Notes under the pieces: model-generated
Seen by the model: only the letters and a program-made list of their open reading frames with translations
Told to the model about the DNA's origin: nothing
The model's database searches: none
Made by a program: the position numbers and the translations under genes
Shown here: in pieces, positions 14,208-23,405 of the stretch
How positions within the stretch are numbered: position 1 is the first letter of the stretch
How the letters are laid out: every line of letters begins with the position of its first letter
From: Pseudobacillus lumedeiriae
GTDB taxonomy: Bacteria > Bacillota > Bacilli > Bacillales > Domibacillaceae
Assembly: GCF_044891285.1 (NCBI RefSeq)
Contig: NZ_JAUIYO010000011.1
Span: 1-64,000, forward strand
Reading direction: 5' to 3'
Length of the DNA stretch: 64,000 bases

Positions 14208-16595
14208 ATGTTGATTCGACACATTCAAAAGGCTGCTGTGCTGGGTTCAGGCGTGATGGGAGCGGGAATTGCTGCCCACTTAGCCAACGTCGGCATTCCA
14301 ACTTTATTGTTAGATATTGTGCCCCGCGAACTTACAGAAGAAGAGAAAGCGAAGGGACTCACACTTAATGATGCAGAGGTTCGAAATAAAATAGCCGCAG
14401 GAGCTTTGAAGAGGCTGTTAAAACAAAAACCGGCTCCGCTGACAACGAAAAAAAACGTGTCAATGATTACTGCAGGAAACTTAGAGGATGACCTAGATCA
14501 ATTAACAGATGTCGATTGGATTGTTGAGGCCGTTGTTGAGAATTTAGCTGTGAAAAAGCAGTTATTTGAAAAAGTAGAGAAATACAGGAAGCCGGGCAGC
14601 ATCATCAGCTCGAATACATCTGGAATATCGATTGAGGCAATGGCAGAGGGTCGTTCTGAGGAATTTCGGAGGCACTTTCTTGGCACACACTTCTTTAATC
14701 CGCCCCGTTATTTAAAGCTGCTTGAAGTGATTCCAACGAAAGATACATCGCCTGACGTACTCGATTATATGAAAACGTTTGGTGAAGATATACTCGGAAA
14801 AGGTGTTGTCATTGCCAAAGACACACCTAATTTTATCGCTAACCGGATCGGTACATACGGTCTGTTGAAAACGATTCAGGAAATGACAGCTTCGGGCCTT
14901 TCAGCCGGTGAAGTGGATTCAATCACAGGGCCGTTAATCAGACGGCCCAAAAGCGCGACCTTCCGCACGCTTGACGTTGTGGGACTCGACACATTTATTC
15001 ATGTTGCGAACAACGTGTATGAGCAAGTGGAGGGCGAAGAAAAACGGGTGTTTGATGTACCAGACTTTATGAAAAAAATGCGTGATAACGGGTGGATTGG
15101 TGCGAAAAGCGGCCAAGGCTTTTTTAAGAAAGAAGACAAAATCATTTTAGAGCTGAACTTAGAAACGATGGAATACAATGAACGGAAAAAGTTAAAAGCG
15201 GCATCGATCGAAAGGGCAAAACAGCAAAAGGATCTAGAAGCGAAATGGAAAACACTCGTCTACTCAGATGACAAAGCAGGAACGTTTCTTTGGAATATCA
15301 TTGCTCCTGTCTTGATCTATTCGGCTCAGTTAACAGGCGAGATTGCGGATAACATTGTGGCGATTGATCAAGCGATGAAATGGGGCTTCGGCTGGGAACA
15401 AGGACCGTTTGAAGTGTGGGATGCAATCGGTCTTGAACCATCGATTCAAAAAATGGAAGAGGAAGGTTTAACGGTTCCCGCATGGGTGAAAGAGCTGAGC
15501 ACCAATGGCTGTACTTCTTTCTATAAAGAGGAAAACGGAGAAACATATTTTTATCATCGTCATGAATATAAGAAGGTACCTGTCAGTGAGAAAGTACTTG
15601 ACTTGAAGAAGCTGAAGAAACAAGGGAACGTGTTGAAGAAAAACAGCGGAGCAAGCCTTATTGATATCGGCGACGGCATCGTGTTGTTGGAATTTCATTC
15701 GCCGAACAATGCCATTGGCATCGATATTATTACGATGATCAACTATGCAGTAGAAGAAACAGAAAAGGAATATAAAGGGCTCGTCATTGGGAACCAGGGG
15801 AAAAACTTCTGCGTCGGTGCGAACCTCGCGCTTATTTTAATGGAGGCACAGGACGATAATTTGTGGGAAATAGATATGGTAGTGAAAGGCTTCCAGCAGG
15901 CGATGATGAGAATAAAATACTGCACAAAGCCGGTTGTTGCAGCTCCATTTGGGATGACACTCGGCGGCGGGGCAGAAGTTTGTCTGCCGGCCGCGCATAT
16001 TCAAGCAAGTGCGGAAACCTACATGGGCCTTGTCGAAACGGGTGTCGGACTGATTCCGGGCGGAGGAGGAAATAAAGAGCTCTACGTGAGACATATTGAA
16101 CAGATGGCGAACGGGGTGCCTTTTGATTTGCAGGCTGCTGCTAATAAAGTATTTGAAACGATTGCTCTCGCTAAAACGTCTACGTCAGCGGATGAAGCGA
16201 GAGAGAATAACTTCTTGTTAGAAGCGGACGGCATCAGTATGAATAGTGATCATTTATTGTATGATGCGAAACAGGCAGCTCTTCATCTGTATGAAAGCGG
16301 CTATCGGGCGCCGAAAAGAAAGAAAGTGCCAGTCGTTGGCGAAACAGGATATGCAGCTCTGCTATTAGGGGCACGGGCTATGATGAAATCAGGTTTTATT
16401 TCAGAACATGACTTCAAGATCGCCTCCAAGCTTGCCTACGTCATTGCTGGGGGGGGAGTGCCATTTGGTATGGAAGTAGAGGAGGAATATTTACTCCGTC
16501 TTGAGCGAGAAGCATTTCTTAGTCTGATTGCTGAGCCGAAATCACAGCAGCGCATGCAGCATATGCTCGTAAAAGGAAAGCCGCTGCGCAATTAA
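14208..16595 (+). CDS. fadN: 3-hydroxyacyl-CoA dehydrogenase / enoyl-CoA hydratase FadN
   Basis: 795 residues. The N-terminal NAD-binding domain (AAVLGSGVMGAGIAAHLAN) is followed by a 3-hydroxyacyl-CoA dehydrogenase C-terminal region (LGTHFFNPPRYLKLLE, then KDTPNFIANRIG). Residues about 480-700 form the crotonase-type hydratase domain (GKNFCVGANL, GGGAEVCLPA, ETGVGLIPGGGG). It catalyses the hydration and NAD-dependent oxidation steps of beta-oxidation. GAGGAGG with ATG 14208 (MLIRHIQK) is preferred; ATG 14205 and TTG 14211 are also possible. First gene of fadN-fadA-fadE, under FadR. Confidence 0.96.
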   Translation: MLIRHIQKAAVLGSGVMGAGIAAHLANVGIPTLLLDIVPRELTEEEKAKGLTLNDAEVRNKIAAGALKRLLKQKPAPLTTKKNVSMITAGNLEDDLDQLTDVDWIVEAVVENLAVKKQLFEKVEKYRKPGSIISSNTSGISIEAMAEGRSEEFRRHFLGTHFFNPPRYLKLLEVIPTKDTSPDVLDYMKTFGEDILGKGVVIAKDTPNFIANRIGTYGLLKTIQEMTASGLSAGEVDSITGPLIRRPKSATFRTLDVVGLDTFIHVANNVYEQVEGEEKRVFDVPDFMKKMRDNGWIGAKSGQGFFKKEDKIILELNLETMEYNERKKLKAASIERAKQQKDLEAKWKTLVYSDDKAGTFLWNIIAPVLIYSAQLTGEIADNIVAIDQAMKWGFGWEQGPFEVWDAIGLEPSIQKMEEEGLTVPAWVKELSTNGCTSFYKEENGETYFYHRHEYKKVPVSEKVLDLKKLKKQGNVLKKNSGASLIDIGDGIVLLEFHSPNNAIGIDIITMINYAVEETEKEYKGLVIGNQGKNFCVGANLALILMEAQDDNLWEIDMVVKGFQQAMMRIKYCTKPVVAAPFGMTLGGGAEVCLPAAHIQASAETYMGLVETGVGLIPGGGGNKELYVRHIEQMANGVPFDLQAAANKVFETIALAKTSTSADEARENNFLLEADGISMNSDHLLYDAKQAALHLYESGYRAPKRKKVPVVGETGYAALLLGARAMMKSGFISEHDFKIASKLAYVIAGGGVPFGMEVEEEYLLRLEREAFLSLIAEPKSQQRMQHMLVKGKPLRN

Positions 16596-16638
16596 TGGAG
16601 CTGTTCCAATAGATGACAAAGCAAGGGGGAGAAGACGG

Positions 16639-17814
16639 ATGAAAGAAGCGGTCATTGTGTCAGGGGCCAGAACACCGGTGGGGCGTGCAAAAAAAGGGAC
16701 ACTTGCTACGGTTCGCCCGGATGATCTAGGTGCAGCGGCGGTGAAAGAAACGGTGAGGCGCGCAGGGAATTATGAAGGGGAAATTGATGATGTGATCATT
16801 GGCTGTTCCATGCCGGAAGCTGAACAGGGACTGAATATGGCGCGCAATATTGGTGCATTGGCTGGTTTATCCTATAGCGTGCCCGGGGTGACGATTAACC
16901 GCTATTGCTCTTCCGGACTGCAGGCCATTGCTTATGCCGCTGAACGAATTATGACCGGGCAGGCAGAAACGATTATTGCTGGCGGAGCGGAGTCGATGAG
17001 CCTCATTCCGATGATGGGTCACGTCGTCCGGCCGAACATTCGCATGGCTGAGGAGATGCCGGAATATTATATGAGCATGGGGCATACAGCGGAAGAAGTC
17101 GCGAAGAAATATGGCATTACTAGAGAAGAACAAGATGCTTTCGCGGTTCGAAGCCATCAGCGGGCAGCGAAAGCGATCGCAGAAGATAAATTTATAGATG
17201 AAATTGTGCCACTGGAAATAAATCTCCGCCATATCGATCAGCATCATCAATTGATAGAAAAGAAGATCACTTTTTCGCAGGATGAGGGGGTCCGGCCTGA
17301 AACGAGCAGGGATGTACTTGCTAAACTAAGACCCGCCTTTTCAGTGCATGGGACAGTAACAGCAGGGAACTCTTCGCAAACGAGTGACGGTGCAGCTGCT
17401 GTTATGGTGATGGAACGAGAAAAAGCACAGTCACTCGGACTTCAGCCGATGGCGAAATTCCGCTCATTTGCAGTCGGCGGTGTCCCTCCAGAAATTATGG
17501 GGGTTGGTCCAGTTGTGGCTATTCCGAAAGCGTTAAAGCTTGCAGGGTTAGAGCTTTCTGATATCGGCTTAATCGAATTAAATGAAGCGTTTGCCTCACA
17601 GTCTATTCAAGTGATCCGTGAACTGGGTCTGGATGAAGAAAAGGTAAACGTAAACGGCGGGGCCATTGCTCTCGGTCATCCGCTCGGCTGTTCAGGAGCT
17701 AAGCTGACATTAACGCTGCTTCATGAAATGAAGCGGCGTCAAGAGAAGTTCGGCATCGTAACGATGTGTATCGGCGGCGGCATGGGAGCTGCTGGTGTAT
17801 TTGAATTGTTATGA
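16639..17814 (+). CDS. fadA: Acetyl-CoA C-acyltransferase (3-ketoacyl-CoA thiolase) FadA
   Basis: 391 residues, the usual thiolase length. The acyl-accepting Cys is in NRYCSSGLQAI (residue about 88), the basic His in GGAIALGHPLG, and the second Cys in HPLGCSGAK and/or CIGGGMG. It cleaves 3-ketoacyl-CoA with CoA to give acetyl-CoA and a shortened acyl-CoA. It lies 43 bases after fadN and 30 bases before fadE with its own AAGGGGGAG site. It is expected to be induced by fatty acids through the operator before fadN. Confidence 0.96.
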   Translation: MKEAVIVSGARTPVGRAKKGTLATVRPDDLGAAAVKETVRRAGNYEGEIDDVIIGCSMPEAEQGLNMARNIGALAGLSYSVPGVTINRYCSSGLQAIAYAAERIMTGQAETIIAGGAESMSLIPMMGHVVRPNIRMAEEMPEYYMSMGHTAEEVAKKYGITREEQDAFAVRSHQRAAKAIAEDKFIDEIVPLEINLRHIDQHHQLIEKKITFSQDEGVRPETSRDVLAKLRPAFSVHGTVTAGNSSQTSDGAAAVMVMEREKAQSLGLQPMAKFRSFAVGGVPPEIMGVGPVVAIPKALKLAGLELSDIGLIELNEAFASQSIQVIRELGLDEEKVNVNGGAIALGHPLGCSGAKLTLTLLHEMKRRQEKFGIVTMCIGGGMGAAGVFELL

Positions 17815-17844
17815 ATAAGAAAATGAACAAACGGGGGGCTGCAA

Positions 17845-19620
17845 ATGGCTGAACGAATGGTAAAGGGCGGGGCGTTTTTAATTGAAGACTTGACTTATGA
17901 TCAAATATTTACTCCAGAAGACTTTTCAGACGAGCAGCGAATGATTGCTAAGACGACGGAAGACTATATTCATAAAAGCGTGCTGCCGCAAGTACCTTAC
18001 TTAGAGAATCATGAGTTTGACCGTTCCGTGAAGCTGCTTCATGAAGCAGGCGAATTGGGGCTGTTAGCAGCCGATGTTCCAGAAGAATACGGCGGATTGA
18101 GTCTTGACAAAGTCAGCTCAGCTTTAATTGCAGAAAAAATGGCAGCGGCCGGCGGTTTTTCTATTACCCATGGTGCTCATGTCGGCATCGGTTCCCTTCC
18201 AATTGTATTGTTTGGTAATGAGGAACAAAAGAAGAAATATTTGCCGGCCTTGGCTGCCGGTGAAAAAATTGCGGCGTATGCATTGACGGAACCAGGATCA
18301 GGTTCAGATGCACTCGGAGCGAAAACGACAGCGAAGCTGAACGATGCCGGCACCCATTACGTACTGAATGGAGAGAAGCAATGGATTACGAACTCTGCCT
18401 TTGCCCATGTATTCATCGTCTATGCTAAGATTGATGGCGACAAGTTCTCTGCTTTTATCGTAGAACGGGATTTTCCAGGTGTATCGACTGGGGCGGAAGA
18501 AGAAAAAATGGGAATTAAAAGCTCATCAACACGCACGCTGATTTTACAAGAGGCTGAAGTTCCGAAAGAAAATCTGCTTGGTGAGGCTGGAAGGGGACAC
18601 ATCATTGCTTTTAACATTTTAAATATCGGCCGTTATAAGCTCGGTGTCGGAACGGTTGGCAGCGCTAAACGGGCACTTGGGATTTCGCTGAAATATGCGA
18701 ACGAGCGCCAGCAGTTTAACAGGCCTATTTCCTCCTTCCATTTAATAAAAGAAAAATTCGCGGGCATGGCTGCAAAAGTTTATGCAAACGAAAGTGCCAT
18801 CTACCGCACAGTAGGTTATTTTGAAAAACGGATGAGCCAGCTGTCAGAACAACAGCAGAAAGATGGATTAACTATAGCTGCCTCTATTGCTGAATATGCC
18901 ATTGAATGTTCCCTGGGTAAGTTTTTTGGTTCAGAAGTGCTTGATTATGTCGTAGATGAGGGGGTGCAAATCCACGGCGGATACGGTTTTATGGAAGAGT
19001 ATGAAATTGCGAGAATGTATCGTGACTCCCGCATTAACCGCATTTTTGAAGGGACGAATGAAATTAACCGTCTGCTCGTGCCAGGCACATATGTCCGGAA
19101 AGCATTGAAAGGAGAGCTGCCGCTGTTTGAAAAAGCGCAGGAGCTTCAGCAAGAAGTCATGATGCTCATGCCGGAAGAAGCCGGTACAGAAGCGCTCGAT
19201 CAGGAGAAATATTTAGTAAAGCATGCGAAGAAAATCGGGCTTCTTGCTATTGGACTCGCCGTTCAGAAGTACGGAAAAGCATTGGAGAAAGAACAGGAGG
19301 TGCTGGCGAACATTGCGGATATTGTGAACAATATTTATGCGATGGAGTCGGTTGTCCTCCGTACAGAAAAAGCGATCGCCAAAAGCGGCAAGGAGAAAGC
19401 AAAGCAGAAGCTTTTATACACGCAAATCTATTGTCAGGAAGCATTTAACGAAATCGAAGCCCATGCGAAAGAAACGCTGATTGCTGTAGAAGAAGGGGAT
19501 ACGCTTCGGATCATGCTGTCTATCCTCCGGAAATTAACGAGACATACTCCGGTGAATGTGATTGCTAAAAAACGTGAAGCAGCTGACTGTCTGATTGATG
19601 CGGAAAAATATATTGTGTAA
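17845..19620 (+). CDS. fadE: Acyl-CoA dehydrogenase FadE
   Basis: 591 residues. Residues about 30-400 form the acyl-CoA dehydrogenase fold: substrate and FAD motifs YALTEPGSGSDALGAKTTA and QWITNSAFA, then IHGGYGFMEEYEIARMYRDS and the catalytic-Glu region IFEGTNEINRLL. The extra C-terminal helical part (about 430-591) is characteristic of this long FadE type. It performs the FAD-dependent first step of beta-oxidation and needs electron-transfer flavoprotein, not encoded here. It is third in the fadNAE operon and is followed by a composite repeat containing a terminator hairpin. Confidence 0.95.
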   Translation: MAERMVKGGAFLIEDLTYDQIFTPEDFSDEQRMIAKTTEDYIHKSVLPQVPYLENHEFDRSVKLLHEAGELGLLAADVPEEYGGLSLDKVSSALIAEKMAAAGGFSITHGAHVGIGSLPIVLFGNEEQKKKYLPALAAGEKIAAYALTEPGSGSDALGAKTTAKLNDAGTHYVLNGEKQWITNSAFAHVFIVYAKIDGDKFSAFIVERDFPGVSTGAEEEKMGIKSSSTRTLILQEAEVPKENLLGEAGRGHIIAFNILNIGRYKLGVGTVGSAKRALGISLKYANERQQFNRPISSFHLIKEKFAGMAAKVYANESAIYRTVGYFEKRMSQLSEQQQKDGLTIAASIAEYAIECSLGKFFGSEVLDYVVDEGVQIHGGYGFMEEYEIARMYRDSRINRIFEGTNEINRLLVPGTYVRKALKGELPLFEKAQELQQEVMMLMPEEAGTEALDQEKYLVKHAKKIGLLAIGLAVQKYGKALEKEQEVLANIADIVNNIYAMESVVLRTEKAIAKSGKEKAKQKLLYTQIYCQEAFNEIEAHAKETLIAVEEGDTLRIMLSILRKLTRHTPVNVIAKKREAADCLIDAEKYIV

Positions 19621-19624
19621 ACAG

Positions 19625-19930
19625 AGAGGTGTCTCATAAGGGTTTGACACTTTGGTTTTGAGACAGAGGCTTACCGAAAAGATCGTTAAAAACGACTTTT
19701 AGGGTCAGCCTTTCTTTAGATTAAACGTTTGAAGAGGCTTGGGTCGTTTAAGTGAACATGAGAGAAAATCCTTTTCTTCTTTCAGCGTTTGTTGATTGTG
19801 GTGGAAGACGCGAAGACTCCCGCGGGGAAGTAAACACATGAGACCCCGCAGGAGCTTTAGCGACGAGGATTTTCACTGCTTGCCCCGCGGAAAGCGAAGT
19901 ATCTGGAACGGAAATCAACGGACATTCTTT
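19625..19930 (+). repeat. Composite intergenic element, family II copy A (with terminator)
   Basis: The terminator-like hairpin at 19668-19716 has AGGCT...AAAAG/CTTTT...AGCCT arms and a TTTCTTT tail. A core at 19790-19925 then runs GTTGATTGTGGTGGAAGACG, GACTCCCGCGGGG, GAGACCCCGCAGGAGC, GCCCCGCGGAAAGCGAAG, CTGGAACGGAAATCAACGG. Copy B at 31354-31650 is the same element in reverse orientation. It occupies most of 19621-20067; no coding gene is supported there. Confidence 0.7.
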
Positions 19931-20067
19931 GGCGCTTTCAATTTGAGCCGTTTCCCCAGTTTTCCCTTGAATAGACATATTTTAATGAGCGAAGAAGGAG
20001 ATTTAAGAAAGGTGTCGAATATATTTTTGAAACCGGGAATTTGTGCAGAATGGAGGCCAACTACAAG

Positions 20068-20424
20068 ATGGCATTAACGTTTTACTGGTATCCGAAATGC
20101 GGAACATGCCGCAAAGCGAAAAAGTGGCTGGAAGAACACAACATTGAGTTTCAAGATATACATATTGTGGAGCACCCGCCTGCGAAAGAAGAATTAAAGG
20201 ATTTATACGAGAAGAGCGGCCTCGAGTTAAAAAAGTTTTTCAATACGAGCGGTCAAAGGTATCGGGAGCTGGGGTTGAAGGACAAGGTCAAGACTGCTTC
20301 AGAAGAAGAACTGCTCGACTTGCTTGCGTCAGACGGCATGCTGATTAAGCGTCCGCTGACAACAGACGGTACGAAAGTGACTGTTGGTTTTAAAGAGGAA
20401 GAATTTAATCAACAATGGTTGTAG
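20068..20424 (+). CDS. yusI: ArsC/Spx-family protein YusI
   Basis: 118 residues with the thioredoxin-like ArsC/Spx fold. The CxxC pair is C11 and C14 (YPKCGTCRKAKKW). The RPLTTD segment near the C-terminus matches the R-P-hydrophobic loop of ArsC relatives. The B. subtilis homologue sits, as here, next to gcvH and fadE. True arsenate reductase activity is not established for YusI. Start ATG 20068 (MALTFYWYPK) has GGAGG 11 bases upstream, and the length agrees with YusI. Confidence 0.85.
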   Translation: MALTFYWYPKCGTCRKAKKWLEEHNIEFQDIHIVEHPPAKEELKDLYEKSGLELKKFFNTSGQRYRELGLKDKVKTASEEELLDLLASDGMLIKRPLTTDGTKVTVGFKEEEFNQQWL

Positions 20425-20508
20425 AGGTTGCACGAAGCATGTTTCTCTTGCTTTATGCCTTTATAATAAGTAAAGTTTTAGTTGAAATCAGGTAATGGAG
20501 GGATTCAT

Positions 20509-20892
20509 ATGAGTACACCGAAAGAATTGCGTTATTCAGAAGAACATGAGTGGGTAAAAACAGAAGATGGCAGCGTGCGCATCGGAATTACACATTTCGC
20601 GCAATCAGAGCTTGGCGACATCGTGTTCGTTGAACTTCCATCTGTTGGAGATGAAGTGAAAGCAGATGAGCCATTTGGCAGCGTAGAATCTGTGAAAACC
20701 GTTTCAGAATTGTATGCGCCTGTCAGCGGGAAAGTCGTTGCAGTGAACGAAGAACTAGATGATAGTCCTGAATTCGTTAACGAATCACCGTATGAGAAAG
20801 CGTGGATGATCGTTGTCGAATTATCAGATCCTGCACAGCTGGACAACTTAATGACAGCTGAGCAGTACGATGCAATGACACAAGAAGATTAA
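20509..20892 (+). CDS. gcvH: Glycine cleavage system H protein
   Basis: 127 residues. The lipoyl-accepting lysine is K63 in GSVESVKTVSE, inside the biotinyl-lipoyl fold that begins RYSEEHEWVK. GcvH carries the aminomethyl intermediate of glycine cleavage. In Bacillus it is also the first acceptor of octanoyl in lipoate synthesis, where LipA (also in this window) inserts sulfur. GGAGGG precedes ATG 20509, and a terminator follows. Confidence 0.97.
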   Translation: MSTPKELRYSEEHEWVKTEDGSVRIGITHFAQSELGDIVFVELPSVGDEVKADEPFGSVESVKTVSELYAPVSGKVVAVNEELDDSPEFVNESPYEKAWMIVVELSDPAQLDNLMTAEQYDAMTQED

Positions 20893-20897
20893 TGATT

Positions 20898-20936
20898 CAA
20901 AAGAACACTTCCATATAGGGGGTGTTCTTTTGCCAT
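20898..20936 (+). terminator. Terminator of gcvH
   Basis: AAAAGAACAC pairs with GTGTTCTTTT across an 11-14 base loop. Confidence 0.85.
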
Positions 20937-21001
20937 TTCTCATACAATAAAGAACAATGAAATGATGGAGCCAGATATCGCGATGGTGGAGGATGATGAT
21001 C

Positions 21002-21352
21002 ATGTTTACAGAGAAAACGATTATTGTCGAAGGCGTTTCGGATCGAAAGAAGGTGCAAGAGATTGTAAGGGAACCGATCGACATTATTTGTACAAATGGC
21101 ACGATCGGGCTAAGCCGGCTGGATGAGCTGATTGAGAGCTTATACGGACGGGATGTTTATATTCTTGTTGATGCTGACCGGGCAGGAGAAAAGCTGCGCA
21201 AGCAATTTATCCGCGAATTTCCGGAAGCACATCATCTATATATCGACCGTGTTTATAAAGAAGTCGCCACCGCTCCATATCGACATCTAGCTTCAGTGCT
21301 GCTTAGTGCGAATATTGATGTGCATGGAGAGTTTTTGCAAAAGGATGGATAG
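21002..21352 (+). CDS. yusF: Toprim-domain protein YusF
   Basis: 116 residues. The Toprim signature is complete: the acidic start TIIVEGVSDRKKV (Glu in VEG), then the DxD-type segment ILVDADRAGEKLRKQ. This places it with small stand-alone Toprim proteins of the RNase M5/primase type, probably nucleic-acid cleaving or binding; its function is unknown. Start ATG 21002 (MFTEKT) is 9 bases after GGTGGAGG; earlier ATGs abut the site. It runs into yusE with one base between stop and start. Confidence 0.85.
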   Translation: MFTEKTIIVEGVSDRKKVQEIVREPIDIICTNGTIGLSRLDELIESLYGRDVYILVDADRAGEKLRKQFIREFPEAHHLYIDRVYKEVATAPYRHLASVLLSANIDVHGEFLQKDG

Positions 21353-21353
21353 C

Positions 21354-21656
21354 ATGCAAATGGAAAAAGATATAGGGACAATCGTGCAAGAGAATGGCTT
21401 GACGGCCATATATGCGTATACGCCGATGTGCGGTACGTGCCAATTGGCTGGCAAAATGGTTCGCGTTGTTGAAAAAGTGACGACAGCATTTGTCTGGCTT
21501 CATATTGATTTAAATTATTATGAAAGTTTTGCAGTTGAACAGATGATTGAAAGTGTCCCATGCCTGCTCGTTTTTAAAGACGGACAATTAGTGGAAAAGA
21601 TGTACGCGTTTCATTCCGTTCCTCACTTGTATGAAAAGCTGAACAAATACATCTAA
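21354..21656 (+). CDS. yusE: Thioredoxin-like protein YusE
   Basis: 100 residues with a thioredoxin fold. CGTC is at residues 26-29 in AYTPMCGTCQLAGKM, and the cis-proline region is SVPCLLVFKDGQLV. It is likely a cytoplasmic thiol-disulfide protein whose partner is unknown. I prefer ATG 21354 (MQMEKD), 9 bases after AAAGGA and directly after the yusF stop; ATG 21345 and 21360 are alternatives. Synteny with B. subtilis yusF-yusE-yusD supports the assignment. Confidence 0.85.
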   Translation: MQMEKDIGTIVQENGLTAIYAYTPMCGTCQLAGKMVRVVEKVTTAFVWLHIDLNYYESFAVEQMIESVPCLLVFKDGQLVEKMYAFHSVPHLYEKLNKYI

Positions 21657-21746
21657 AAGGTGCGTACTTTGTCGAGCAATTCATGAAGGGAATTTCCTCT
21701 TTCGCTTGGAATGTATACTTTAAGGAAAGCGGAGGAGGAAATAAAA

Positions 21747-22088
21747 ATGGAAGAGAAATTGTTGGCTATGCAGGCTGCCTGTCAAAGCAAAACACATATA
21801 TGGCCGCTGCTGCCGCTCAGACCTATCTACGTCCTTCTTGAGAGCGGAGGCAGCAGCTGGGTGCTGACGATTAATGATCAAGGGGTTCAGATCTCAAATG
21901 GAAGTACAGATCACTGGCACTTAAAGATTAGCGGAGAAGTGGAGCCGCTATTGACAGGACAAGGACAGCTGCGTCTTTATGAACGAATGGGAACAGTGGA
22001 AGTATTAGGGTTTTATCGGGTGAAGCTTTGGTTTGAATCATTGCTTTGGCTGTGCCGTCCATATAGTGAAACATTTGGCATCGCTTAA
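21747..22088 (+). CDS. yusD: YusD-like protein (SCP2 sterol-binding-like)
   Basis: 113 residues behind GCGGAGGAGG. The central part (WVLTINDQGVQISNGS, HWHLKISGEVEPLLTGQG) has the compact alpha-beta look of SCP2-like proteins, and the gene lies where yusD lies in B. subtilis. No ligand or activity is known. The stop codon is inside a perfect 22-base palindrome, directly before the SAM-riboswitch promoter. Confidence 0.7.
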   Translation: MEEKLLAMQAACQSKTHIWPLLPLRPIYVLLESGGSSWVLTINDQGVQISNGSTDHWHLKISGEVEPLLTGQGQLRLYERMGTVEVLGFYRVKLWFESLLWLCRPYSETFGIA

Positions 22089-22103
22089 AATCGATTTTAA
22101 GCG
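22082..22103. other. Perfect 22-bp palindrome over the yusD stop codon
   Basis: CGCTTAAAAT followed by CGATTTTAAGCG reads identically on both strands. It lies 10 bases before the -35 box of the met leader. No T-run follows, so it may be an operator rather than a terminator; the binding protein is unknown. Confidence 0.6.
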
Positions 22104-22112
22104 GTTGGGTGA

Positions 22113-22142
22113 TTGACAAAATTCGACGGATAATGATAGAAT
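22113..22142 (+). promoter_or_regulatory. Sigma-A promoter of the met operon leader
   Basis: TTGACA, an 18-base spacer and TAGAAT lie about 30 bases before the SAM riboswitch. Confidence 0.7.
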
Positions 22143-22173
22143 CAAGCCACTGAGAAAATATATAACATATACG

Positions 22174-22296
22174 ACTCTTATCAAGAGAGGTGGAGGGATG
22201 TGCCCTGCGAAGCCCGGCAACCATCAACAGCAGCTGTTTGTTGAAAAGGTGCCAATTCACACAAAGCGCTGTGCTTTGGGAGATGAGAGAAAGGAA
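22174..22296 (+). promoter_or_regulatory. SAM-I riboswitch (S-box)
   Basis: It opens CTCTTATCAAGAGAGGTGGA, continues GGGATGTGCCCTGCGAAGCC, then CGGCAACCATCAACAGCA, AAGGTGCCAATTC and the closing GAGATGAGAG. These are the conserved S-box blocks. It binds S-adenosylmethionine and controls the terminator that follows, before metNPQ. Confidence 0.97.
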
Positions 22297-22310
22297 ACTG
22301 ATAAAAGTAT

Positions 22311-22345
22311 GCCTTTCTGCTCATTGAGCGGAAGGGTTTTTATTT
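22311..22345 (+). terminator. SAM-riboswitch terminator
   Basis: CCTTTCTGCTC pairs with GAGCGGAAGGG around a three-base loop, then TTTTTATTTT. Confidence 0.92.
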
Positions 22346-22379
22346 TGTCAGGAAAGACTGATTGGAGGAAAGTCTCAGC

Positions 22380-23405
22380 ATGATTTCAATAGCTAACGTG
22401 AAGAAAGTTTTTTCCACGAAAAACGGTACCGTCACAGCAGTCGATGAGATTGATTTAACGATAGATCAAGGAGAAATTTTTGGAGTAATTGGATACAGTG
22501 GAGCTGGAAAAAGTACACTGATCCGGATGCTGAACGGGCTGGAAACACCGTCTTCTGGTTCCGTTGTTGTTGCAGGCCGTGAAGTATCAAAAATCCGCGG
22601 AAGTGAGCTGCGTAAGGCACGTCAGGAAATCGGCATGATTTTTCAGCACTTTAATCTTCTTTGGTCAAGAACGGTGCGGGAGAATATTGCGTTTCCATTA
22701 GAAATTGCCCGCGTTCCTAAAGAGGAACGGAACAAGAAAGTAGCCGAGCTTATTAAATTAGTCGGTCTTGAAGGAAGAGAGGATGCTTATCCGTCTCAAT
22801 TGAGCGGCGGGCAAAAGCAGCGCGTCGGTATTGCCCGGGCGCTTGCTAATGATCCGAAAGTTCTTTTGTGTGATGAAGCGACCTCCGCACTTGACCCGCA
22901 AACGACAGATGCCATTTTAGAACTGCTCGTTGACATTAATGAGCGTCTTGGATTAACGATTGTACTCATTACTCACGAAATGCACGTTATTCGAAAGATT
23001 TGCCACCGGGTCGCTGTGATGGAGGCAGGACGTGTCGTTGAATTAGGACCAGTGCTCGATGTTTTCAGATCGCCGGATCAGCCTATTACGAAGCGTTTCG
23101 TTCAGCAGGTAACAGAGCCGGAAGAATCGAAAGAAACGATCGAGCATTTACTTGAGCAGTTCCCGAATGGAAAAGTGATTAAACTTACCTTTATTGGGGA
23201 AAGTGCAGAACAGCCGATCATTACGAACCTGATCCGTCAATTTAATATAGAAGTAAATATCGTTCAAGGGAAAGTGTCACAAACGCAAAATGGCGCATAC
23301 GGCTCGCTGTTTGTTCATTTAACAGGTACTCAGGAAGAGGTAGAAAAGGCAGTGGCTTATCTCGAAAAGCAAAAAGTCAGCTCGGAGGTGATCAGCCATG
23401 CTTAA
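22380..23405 (+). CDS. metN: Methionine ABC transporter ATP-binding protein MetN
   Basis: 341 residues. Walker A is GYSGAGKST (residues about 38-46), the signature is LSGGQKQR, Walker B is VLLCDEATSALD, and the switch His lies in THEMHV. The C-terminal about 75 residues form the NIL domain, which senses methionine in MetN proteins. It energises methionine uptake at the inner face of the membrane. ATG 22380 is chosen for GGAGGAAAG upstream. It overlaps metP by 8 bases. Expression is under the SAM riboswitch. Confidence 0.97.
   Translation: MISIANVKKVFSTKNGTVTAVDEIDLTIDQGEIFGVIGYSGAGKSTLIRMLNGLETPSSGSVVVAGREVSKIRGSELRKARQEIGMIFQHFNLLWSRTVRENIAFPLEIARVPKEERNKKVAELIKLVGLEGREDAYPSQLSGGQKQRVGIARALANDPKVLLCDEATSALDPQTTDAILELLVDINERLGLTIVLITHEMHVIRKICHRVAVMEAGRVVELGPVLDVFRSPDQPITKRFVQQVTEPEESKETIEHLLEQFPNGKVIKLTFIGESAEQPIITNLIRQFNIEVNIVQGKVSQTQNGAYGSLFVHLTGTQEEVEKAVAYLEKQKVSSEVISHA

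Noticed and set aside
22198..22383. 61-codon frame across the SAM riboswitch
   Set aside because: It lies wholly in aptamer and terminator sequence; the conserved RNA explains the bases.
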